From NCBI RefSeq assembly GCF_001428625.1, contig NZ_LMIE01000029.1, positions 320,381 to 384,380 on the forward strand: DNA of 64,000 bases, read 5' to 3'. Below are positions 57,659-64,000 of the stretch, one piece after another; position 1 is the stretch's first letter; each line of letters opens with the position of its first letter. The notes under the pieces are model-generated. The model was not told the origin of the DNA and ran no database searches. It saw only the letters and a list, made by a program, of their open reading frames with translations. This stretch comes from Hydrogenophaga sp. Root209 (GTDB lineage: Bacteria; Pseudomonadota; Gammaproteobacteria; Burkholderiales; Burkholderiaceae_C). The translations under genes and the position numbers were made by a program.

Positions 57659-58843
57659 TCAAGGGAACGCCACCGTGCCGAACAGACGCTCGTGCTCTCG
57701 AATGGCGAAACGGTCGGTCATGCCGGCGATGTAGTCAGCCACGGCGCGGGCGTGATGCTGGCTGCGGCCATGCGCCTCGGGGAGTTCGTGTGGAGCGTTC
57801 ATGTAGCGCTCGAACAGGTCGCTCACCACGCGGCGCGCGCGGTTGGTGGTGTCCATCACCTGGGGATGGCGGTAGAGGTTGCGCAGCAAAAAGGCCTTGA
57901 GTACCTGCGAACGATCGAGCATGGCCGGGGAAAACGCCACCAGCGTCGGCAGGCGGCGCGCCGCATCGGCGTTGTCCAGCGCGTGTTCGGCGATGCGCAG
58001 GCGGGTGTGGTCAATCACGTCGTACACCTGATTGCTGAGCATCAGTCGAATCGATTCGAACAAGAGGCGCCGGCCAGCCAATGTGGGATGGGCGTGCAGC
58101 GCTTGTTGCCGGTAGTGCTCGAACAAGGGCACTTCATCCAGTTGTTCCAGAGTCAACAAACCAGAGCGCACGCCGTCATCGATGTCGTGCGCGTTGTAGG
58201 CGATCTCGTCGGCCAGGTTGCACAGTTGCGCCTCCAGGCTGGGCGAACCACCCTTGAGAAAGCGCGCGGCCACGCCTTGCGGTTCCTGCTGTTCCAACCG
58301 CTTCGCGTTGTTCCGTGAACAATGTTTGAGGATGCCTTCGCGGGTCTCGAAGCACAGGTTCAAACCGTCAAAGGACGGGTAGCGCTCCTCCAGTTCGTCC
58401 ACCACACGCAAGCTCTGCAGGTTGTGCTCGAAGCCCCAGCCATCCACGGCATCTTCAGTGGGTGTGAGCGACTGCATGCAGGCATTCAACGCGTCCTGGC
58501 CCGCGTGGCCGAACGGCGTATGGCCCAGGTCGTGGGCCAAGGCAATGGCCTCCACCAGATCCTCGTTGAGTTGCAACGATCTGGCGATGCTGCGCCCGAG
58601 CTGCGCCACTTCGAGCGAGTGCGTCAGACGCGTGCGGAACAGATCACCTTCGTGATTCAGAAACACCTGGGTCTTGTAAACCAAGCGGCGAAACGCGGTG
58701 GAGTGGATCACACGATCCCGGTCACGCTGGAAAGCCGTGCGTGTGGGTGCTTCCGCCTCGGGGTATCTGCGACCACGGCTCTGCGCCGGGTCGCTGGCAT
58801 ACGGCGCCAGCGTCTGGACGGTTCGTTCCGGCACTCGCTCCAT
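57659..58843 (-). CDS. dgt: Deoxyguanosinetriphosphate triphosphohydrolase-like protein
   Basis: An HD-domain nucleotide hydrolase of the dGTPase family that would convert a dNTP to deoxynucleoside and triphosphate. In the 394-residue protein the metal-binding residues are His75 (RLTHSLEVA), the His104-Asp105 pair (LAHDLGHTPFGH) and downstream Asp. It matches the shorter dGTPase-like type. It overlaps aroB by 1 base, so the two are translated together. Confidence 0.92.
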   Translation of the reverse strand: MERVPERTVQTLAPYASDPAQSRGRRYPEAEAPTRTAFQRDRDRVIHSTAFRRLVYKTQVFLNHEGDLFRTRLTHSLEVAQLGRSIARSLQLNEDLVEAIALAHDLGHTPFGHAGQDALNACMQSLTPTEDAVDGWGFEHNLQSLRVVDELEERYPSFDGLNLCFETREGILKHCSRNNAKRLEQQEPQGVAARFLKGGSPSLEAQLCNLADEIAYNAHDIDDGVRSGLLTLEQLDEVPLFEHYRQQALHAHPTLAGRRLLFESIRLMLSNQVYDVIDHTRLRIAEHALDNADAARRLPTLVAFSPAMLDRSQVLKAFLLRNLYRHPQVMDTTNRARRVVSDLFERYMNAPHELPEAHGRSQHHARAVADYIAGMTDRFAIREHERLFGTVAFP

Positions 58844-59964
58844 CAGGCGCGCACACTCGCCTCGATCACCTGGGCCACGAGCGCATCGGGCGCGGTGCGG
58901 ACCACGGCATTGCCCGGACGATCGATCACAACGAACTTGATCTCACCCGCCTCCGATTTCTTGTCCACCCGCATCAGGGCGAGGTAGCGGCCGACGTTGT
59001 CATGCGCATCAATCACGGGCGCCACTGTAGGCAGACCCGCCGCCCGCACCAAACGCGTGAGGCGTTCGACAAACGCCGCATCCACCCCACCCAGTGCCTG
59101 CGAAAGGCGCGCCGCCATCACCATTCCGCAGCCCACGGCCTCGCCGTGCAGCCAGGCACCATAGCCCATGCCCGCTTCGATGGCATGACCAAAGGTGTGA
59201 CCGAAGTTGAGAATGGCACGCAGACCCGCCTCGCGCTCGTCTTGCCCAACCACCCATGCCTTGATCTCACAACTGCGTTTGACCGCATGGGTGAGCGCTT
59301 CGCGGTCGCGCGCCATGAGCTGGTCGATGTGTTGCTCGATCCAGTCGAGAAACGCCATGTCGGCGATGGGGCCGTACTTGATGATCTCAGCCAACCCGGC
59401 ACTGAGCTCGCGCGCGGGCAAGGTATTGAGCGTCTCGAGGTCACACACAACGCGCTGCGGCTGATAGAAGGCCCCGATCATGTTCTTGCCCAACGGATGG
59501 TTGATGGCCGTCTTGCCACCGACCGACGAATCAACTTGTGCCAGCAAAGTGGTGGGCACCTGCACGAAAGGCACGCCACGCATGTAGCTTGCGGCGGCGA
59601 AGCCGGTCATGTCGCCCACCACCCCCCCGCCCAGGGCAAAGAGAACCGTCTTGCGGTCGCAGCCATGGGACAGCAGGGCATCAAAGATCAGGTTCAGCGA
59701 TTCCCAGGTCTTGTGAGACTCGCCGTCGGGCAGGCTCACCGTGTGGACTTGCGCATACTGCGAAGAGAGAGCGCGCTCCAGGCGCTTTCCGTAAATCGGC
59801 GCCACCGTTTCATTGGTGATGATCATCGCACTGTGCGCTGCCGGCAGCGAGCGGTAGCTCTCCTGCGCATCGAGCAAACCCGCGCCGATGTCAATGGCGT
59901 AGCTGCGATCGCCGAGATCGATCTCGACCTGTTGATGGAGGGAAGAGGTGGCTTGAAGCGTCAT
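58843..59964 (-). CDS. aroB: 3-dehydroquinate synthase
   Basis: AroB makes 3-dehydroquinate from DAHP in the shikimate pathway. The 373-residue protein shows the NAD-binding [19 protein letters not shown], the [21 protein letters not shown] stretch, and the zinc-binding Glu/His residues in [10 protein letters not shown] and [13 protein letters not shown] at 59964 (MTLQATSS) was chosen; the longer frame runs upstream into aroK. It lies 46 bases after aroK. Confidence 0.96.
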   Translation of the reverse strand: MTLQATSSLHQQVEIDLGDRSYAIDIGAGLLDAQESYRSLPAAHSAMIITNETVAPIYGKRLERALSSQYAQVHTVSLPDGESHKTWESLNLIFDALLSHGCDRKTVLFALGGGVVGDMTGFAAASYMRGVPFVQVPTTLLAQVDSSVGGKTAINHPLGKNMIGAFYQPQRVVCDLETLNTLPARELSAGLAEIIKYGPIADMAFLDWIEQHIDQLMARDREALTHAVKRSCEIKAWVVGQDEREAGLRAILNFGHTFGHAIEAGMGYGAWLHGEAVGCGMVMAARLSQALGGVDAAFVERLTRLVRAAGLPTVAPVIDAHDNVGRYLALMRVDKKSEAGEIKFVVIDRPGNAVVRTAPDALVAQVIEASVRA

Positions 59965-60010
59965 GGCACCAAGTTTATGCCCTGACCGGGACGAGCCCCG
60001 GCTCGACTCA

Positions 60011-60586
60011 CTAGCGAGCTTGCGAAGAGCCGGTTGAATCGCCAGATCCGGGCACGTCGGGCGAGACCACGCCGCCAAGTTCCAGCTGCATCAGGATCAT
60101 GTTGACCAACATGGCTACGGAAGGCCGTCCGGTTTCTATCACGAAGTGGGCGGTCTGGCGGTACAGCGGGTCCCGCACGGCGTACAGATCTTTCAGCCGC
60201 TGCTGAGGGTCGGCCACCTGCAGCAAAGGTCGATTGCGGTCGTGCCTCAGGCGGCGAAACACTTCTTCGGGTGTGGAGCGCAGGTACACCACGGAACCGC
60301 GCTGATGCAGCCGCTCCCGGTTTTCGGAACGCAGCACGGAGCCACCACCAGTGGACACCACGCAGGTGGGCCCAGCAGTCAGTTCATCGATCACGGACGC
60401 TTCAATATCTCGAAAGCGCTCCTCGCCCTCACGCTCGAAGAACTCTCGAATCGAACAACCCAATCGTTGTTCGATCACATGATCCGAGTCAAAGAAAGGG
60501 AGCGAGACGCGGCGAGCCAACTGCCGGCCGACCGTCGACTTGCCCGAACCAGGCAAGCCGATCAAGAAACAGGAGGTGGCACTCAA
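60011..60586 (-). CDS. aroK: Shikimate kinase
   Basis: AroK phosphorylates shikimate. The 191-residue protein has P-loop GLPGSGKS (10-17), FFDSDHVIE with the shikimate-binding Asp, and STGGGSVL. The C-terminal 20 residues are variable. It overlaps pilQ by 4 bases, continuing the pilMNOPQ-aroKB order. Confidence 0.95.
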   Translation of the reverse strand: MSATSCFLIGLPGSGKSTVGRQLARRVSLPFFDSDHVIEQRLGCSIREFFEREGEERFRDIEASVIDELTAGPTCVVSTGGGSVLRSENRERLHQRGSVVYLRSTPEEVFRRLRHDRNRPLLQVADPQQRLKDLYAVRDPLYRQTAHFVIETGRPSVAMLVNMILMQLELGGVVSPDVPGSGDSTGSSQAR

Positions 60587-62715
60587 TTGATGGCAGATCG
60601 ACCCAGCACGCGTGGGGTGATGAAGATGAGCAACTCCGATTTGTTGTTGGTCCGTTCACGCGACTTGAACAAATTGCCCACGCCAGGCAGATCCCCGAGA
60701 AGTGGGACCTTGTTCACGGTGTCGCGTTGCGTTTGCTCGAAAATGCCACCGATCACGACAGTTCCGCCATTTTCGACCAGCACCTGGGTCTGCACGTGCT
60801 TGGTGTTGATGGCCACACCATCGGGTGTGTCCACACCCCTGCTGTCCTTGTTGATGTCCAGATCCAGAATGATGTTGCCCTCGGGCGTGATTTGAGGCGT
60901 CACCTCAAGCTTCAGATTGGCCTTGCGGAACGCGATGGCCGTCGCACCGCTGGACGTCGCCGTCTGGTATGGGAACTCCGTGCCTTGCTCGATCAAGGCC
61001 TTGACGCCATCAGCGGTCACGACTCGTGGACTGGCCACGATGCGACCCTTGGAATCCGATTCCAGCGCAGAGATCTCAAGACTCAAGAAGCGCGACGCGT
61101 TGGGACTGAAGAGCGACAGCGCATAGGAGGCTGCCAAGGCCGTACCCGGGTTGGCCGGCAAACTCACGAACGGCTGCGATGTTGTTGTTGGTCCCGTTGA
61201 GACGGCTCCATACGTGGAACCAAAGTTGCCCTGCACTTGATTCCCGTTGATGGAGCCCGCACCGAAGCCGCGCACCCCACCGCCCAACCTGACACCCAGC
61301 GATTTACCGAAGGTGTCGTCAGCCTCAACGATGCGGGCCTCAATGATCACCTGGCGAATCGGAATGTCCAACTTGGCGATCAAATCTTGAACTTGCTGCA
61401 GTTTGGACGGAATGTCAGTGACGAACAACTGGTTGGTCCGCGGCTCGGAAATGACACTACCGCGCTCGGACAGAATGCGAGCGTTGCTGCCGCCTGCTGC
61501 GCCACCACCACCACCACCGCTGCCGGTTGCGGTCAGCTGCGTCGCAATGTCGACCGCCTTGGCGTAATTCATCTGGAAGCCCTGCGTGCGCAACGCCTCC
61601 AGGCTCTCCGTCGAGGCCCTTGCTTCAAGGTCCTGCTTCTCTCGCGCAGCAATCTCGTCTTTCGGCGCAATCCACAGCACGTTGCCCGACTTTCGCATGC
61701 CCAAGCCTTTGGCTTGAAGAATGATGTCCAAGGCTTGATCCCAAGGAACGTCCTTGAGCCGCAATGTCACCGAGCCGGTCACGGAATCCGAGGTCACCAC
61801 GTTGAAGTTGGTGAAGTCGGCGATCACCTGCAGCAATGAGCGAACTTCAATGTTCTGGAAGTTCAACGAGAGCTTCTCACCGTTGTAGCCAGGACCTTGC
61901 GTCAGCTTGCTGGAATCGATCTTCTCCTCGCGAATTTCCAGGACGAACTGGTTGTCGCTCTGGTAGGCCGAATGCTCCCAGTTGCCAGTGGGCGTCACCA
62001 CCATGCGCACGCGGTCACCAGTTTGCGAAGTTGTAACGCTCTGCACGGGGGTGCCGAAGTCACTCACATCCAGCCGACGGCGCAAACCCTCGGGCAAGGA
62101 GGTCTTCAGAAACTCCACCACCAGGTTTTGCCCTTGCTGACGAATGTCAACACCGACCTGATTGTTGGCCAACTCCACCACCACGCGCCCAGCGTTGCCC
62201 ACGCCACGCCGGAAGTCGATGTCGCGAAGCGACGACACATCGCGATTGCGGTTCTCTGCAAAAGAAGAAGGGGGCGCCGTCACAGCCGTCACAGCCTCGG
62301 AACGCTGCAACACGACCAGAAGGGAGTTACCTTCAATCTTGGTTTCGTATGAAGCCGTCTGCTTCAAATTGATCACCACACGGGTTCTGTCGCCGGCCTG
62401 CACCACATTCGCCGAGCGCAGATTGCCTTCGTTGATTTCGACGGTGCTGCGGCCAATGGCGTTGGCAACACCAGGAAAATCCAGCGCAATGCGGGCGGGA
62501 GACTGAATGGTGAACCCGGTTGGCACCGCCGTGAGCGGCTGGGTGGTGTTGATGCGAATGACCTCTATCCCGCCCTGCACGCCTCCCGTCAGCGACTGGA
62601 TGGCGTTTTGAGCCTGCGCCCAGACGGAGGTGAGTGCCATGCAGGCAAAGACTGCACCCTTGACCACGCCCCATTGCACGGCTGAGACCACGGGAGCCTT
62701 GTTTGACTTGTTCAT
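60583..62715 (-). CDS. pilQ: Type IV pilus secretin PilQ
   Basis: PilQ forms the outer-membrane gate for the pilus. The 710-residue protein has a signal peptide ending in VWAQAQ, two AMIN-type peptidoglycan-binding regions (about 40-260), N0/N1 secretin domains and the C-terminal secretin core (PILQ with VPLLGDLPGVGNLFKSR). A run of glycines (GSGGGGGGAAGGS) at about 61500 is a loop in the N1 domain encoded by CCA repeats. It overlaps pilP by 4 bases and aroK by 4 bases. Confidence 0.95.
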   Translation of the reverse strand: MNKSNKAPVVSAVQWGVVKGAVFACMALTSVWAQAQNAIQSLTGGVQGGIEVIRINTTQPLTAVPTGFTIQSPARIALDFPGVANAIGRSTVEINEGNLRSANVVQAGDRTRVVINLKQTASYETKIEGNSLLVVLQRSEAVTAVTAPPSSFAENRNRDVSSLRDIDFRRGVGNAGRVVVELANNQVGVDIRQQGQNLVVEFLKTSLPEGLRRRLDVSDFGTPVQSVTTSQTGDRVRMVVTPTGNWEHSAYQSDNQFVLEIREEKIDSSKLTQGPGYNGEKLSLNFQNIEVRSLLQVIADFTNFNVVTSDSVTGSVTLRLKDVPWDQALDIILQAKGLGMRKSGNVLWIAPKDEIAAREKQDLEARASTESLEALRTQGFQMNYAKAVDIATQLTATGSGGGGGGAAGGSNARILSERGSVISEPRTNQLFVTDIPSKLQQVQDLIAKLDIPIRQVIIEARIVEADDTFGKSLGVRLGGGVRGFGAGSINGNQVQGNFGSTYGAVSTGPTTTSQPFVSLPANPGTALAASYALSLFSPNASRFLSLEISALESDSKGRIVASPRVVTADGVKALIEQGTEFPYQTATSSGATAIAFRKANLKLEVTPQITPEGNIILDLDINKDSRGVDTPDGVAINTKHVQTQVLVENGGTVVIGGIFEQTQRDTVNKVPLLGDLPGVGNLFKSRERTNNKSELLIFITPRVLGRSAIN
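61502..61518. repeat. Short CCA trinucleotide run in pilQ
   Basis: CCACCACCACCACCACC encodes the glycine stretch on the minus strand. The unit is three bases, so slippage would change loop length without breaking the frame. Confidence 0.6.
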
Positions 62716-63266
62716 TTAGAAGCTTCCTCTTGTAACTGCAGCGCTGCGGGGCGCTCCGTCCATTCGCCGCCGGAATCCTGCACAACCTCGCGCATGACCA
62801 CTTCTGTCTCCGAGATCCGGGTCACGCGTCCATAGTTCTGACCCAGGTAGTTGCCTGGACGCACTTGGTACAGCAAGTTATCCACCTTGACGAGCGCAAC
62901 CAGTTGCCCATCTCGATTCAAGCTGCCAACCATGGACATGGTGTCCAGTGGATAGGCCTCAAGCGGCTGCTTGCGCCGGTTGAGTTCGGGTTCGATCAAG
63001 GCCGCGTTGACCACCGGAGTGGATTGGCTTCCGCGCAGCACACTGGTGAGCTTTTCAATGCTGAAAGGCGGTGTCAGCCGTTCCCCTGCATAGGCTTGCG
63101 GTTCAAACTTTGTGGGCGCGGGTATGGGCTTGACTGATGGCCTTATGCTGTTGCGCTCACTCTGCATCCAGGCCTGCAATTCGTCTTGTCCAGAAGAGGT
63201 GCAGGCTGACATCAGCAGCGCAACTGCAAGGACAGCAAGGCGATTCAAATAAGTCGAGGAAGTCAC
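62712..63266 (-). CDS. pilP: Pilus assembly lipoprotein PilP
   Basis: PilP connects PilN/PilO to PilQ. The 184-residue protein has a lipobox LLMSAC (Cys22) and a C-terminal beta-rich HR domain with LVKVDNLLYQVRPGNYLGQNYG. It overlaps pilO and pilQ by 4 bases each. Confidence 0.93.
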   Translation of the reverse strand: MTSSTYLNRLAVLAVALLMSACTSSGQDELQAWMQSERNSIRPSVKPIPAPTKFEPQAYAGERLTPPFSIEKLTSVLRGSQSTPVVNAALIEPELNRRKQPLEAYPLDTMSMVGSLNRDGQLVALVKVDNLLYQVRPGNYLGQNYGRVTRISETEVVMREVVQDSGGEWTERPAALQLQEEASK

Positions 63267-63934
63267 TTCTTGGCTCCCTGTGCTTTTTGTTGAAGAGCAA
63301 TTTCGTCCTGATCCAGGTACCGGAAGGTCTTGGCGATACAGTCCATCGTCAGAACGCCTTCGCGATTGGCAACCGGCGTCAGTGACAGGTTGTTCAGCGT
63401 CACGATGCGGGAAAGGTTCGCGATGTCAGCAGCGAAGAGTCCGATGTCATGGTAAGTACCCGTCACCCGTACCGAGATCGGCAATTCAGCGTAGTACTCC
63501 TTCACGCTGACCGCGCCTGGGCGGAACAACTCAAACTGCAAGCTGCGACCCAAGCCCGCCTGGTTGATATCTGACAACAGGGCATCCATCTCGGCCTTGC
63601 TGGGCAGTTGCTTTTCAAGCTGCGTGACGTACTGCTGCACCTGTTCCAGTTGCTTGCGCAATGCATCCAGGTTGACCGCTTGCACGGCCTTCTTCTTGTA
63701 GTCTTCGCGAAGCTGCTGCTCACGGGCCTTCTCGGCGATCAACTCCTCGTCGGAGTCTTTCAACCAGGCAAACCACAAGCCGGCAATGACCGCCACACAC
63801 ACCGCCACAAACAACAGATTGCGCGGCAGGCCGGGCCACTGCGAAGGGTCGTTGGGATCGAGCCCGGTGAACTGGCTTTTGAGTTTTTCCTGGACTCCTT
63901 TGAAGTCCACGTTGATGCTGGGCGATTTGGCCAT
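63263..63934 (-). CDS. pilO: Pilus assembly protein PilO
   Basis: PilO partners PilN in the inner-membrane alignment complex. The 223-residue protein has a single N-terminal membrane helix (about 38-55, LLFVAVCVAVIAGLWFAWL), a coiled coil (about 60-110 with QLEQVQQYVTQLEKQLP) and a C-terminal ferredoxin-like fold. It lies 15 bases after pilN. Confidence 0.93.
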   Translation of the reverse strand: MAKSPSINVDFKGVQEKLKSQFTGLDPNDPSQWPGLPRNLLFVAVCVAVIAGLWFAWLKDSDEELIAEKAREQQLREDYKKKAVQAVNLDALRKQLEQVQQYVTQLEKQLPSKAEMDALLSDINQAGLGRSLQFELFRPGAVSVKEYYAELPISVRVTGTYHDIGLFAADIANLSRIVTLNNLSLTPVANREGVLTMDCIAKTFRYLDQDEIALQQKAQGAKK

Positions 63935-63949
63935 GATGCGTTGCCTGTG

Positions 63950-64000
63950 TCAGACCTTGCCCGGGGCGGCAGGTGCGCCGGCGGGAGCGGTCCCTGCTTC
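63950..64000 (-). CDS. pilN: PilN, last 16 codons only
   Basis: Only the C-terminal tail is in the window, EAGTAPAGAPAAPGKV followed by TGA. The alanine/proline-rich tail cannot by itself identify the protein. The assignment rests on its position just before pilO, which is where pilN always lies in pilMNOPQ clusters. Confidence 0.7.
   Translation of the reverse strand, partial: EAGTAPAGAPAAPGKV

Overview
The window is high-GC bacterial chromosome with dense genes, many ATGA stop/start overlaps and mostly TGA stops. The gene content and order point to the Betaproteobacteria, order Burkholderiales, most likely the family Comamonadaceae (Hydrogenophaga-like). The supporting blocks are rplU-rpmA-obgE-proB, pilB-pilC-pilD-coaE-zapD-yacG, petABC-sspA-sspB, mla-murA-his-tat, gltBD and pilMNOPQ-aroKB-dgt. 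The genus is inference; only the family-level pattern is visible. No gap between genes exceeds about 250 bases. The largest (27946-28195, petA/mscL) holds only a weak promoter candidate.

Layout. 1-2946 (+): 3' end of prfA, its methyltransferase prmC, monothiol glutaredoxin grxD, then a stand-alone Lon/ClpX-like AAA ATPase. 3042-5413 (-): lytic transglycosylase and proS. 5610-6781 (+): rppH coupled to a CNP1-like exported protein. 6803-9781 (-): rplU-rpmA, a terminator, obgE, proB. 10002-16761 (+): ispB, tRNA-Pro(CGG), pilBCD, coaE, zapD, yacG. 16777-23308 (-): a DUF815 ATPase, a MutT-like Nudix enzyme, argJ, secA and an M23 peptidase. 23360-23677 (+): a small DciA/DUF721 protein. 23717-27945 (-): tRNA-Thr(TGT), sspB, sspA and the cytochrome bc1 operon petABC. 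28196-28624 (+): mscL. 28614-30455 (-): pdxA and a Nif3-like protein. 30639-31796 (+): a DegS-like protease.

31803-49106 is almost entirely minus strand. It reads, in transcription order, mlaF-mlaE-mlaD-mlaA-mlaC-mlaB, an ABC-2 exporter pair, a BolA protein, murA, hisG-D-C-B-H-A-F, then (after one opposite-strand LapA-like gene) hisI-hisE, a small membrane protein, a HIT protein and tatA-tatB-tatC. This joins outer-membrane lipid transport, peptidoglycan precursor synthesis, histidine synthesis and Tat export in one array. 49194-55465 is gltD/gltB. 55556-57630 is a small accessory-looking segment: a REP-associated (RAYT-type) transposase bracketed by inverted 12-base repeats, and an MFS transporter. 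57659-64000 (-) is pilN(partial)-pilO-pilP-pilQ-aroK-aroB-dgt.

Themes. Type IV pilus genes lie at both ends: the cytoplasmic motor, platform and prepilin peptidase at 11-15 kb, and the alignment complex and secretin at 60-64 kb. Envelope functions are over-represented (Mla, SecA, Tat, MurA, two cell-wall hydrolases, DegS-like protease, MscL, bc1). Most of the window is conserved core genome, and I see no CRISPR array, prophage, restriction-modification or toxin-antitoxin locus. The points most worth a second look are the RAYT unit, the LapA-like gene splitting the his cluster, the terminator hairpin abutting the mlaF start codon, and the orphan AAA ATPase.
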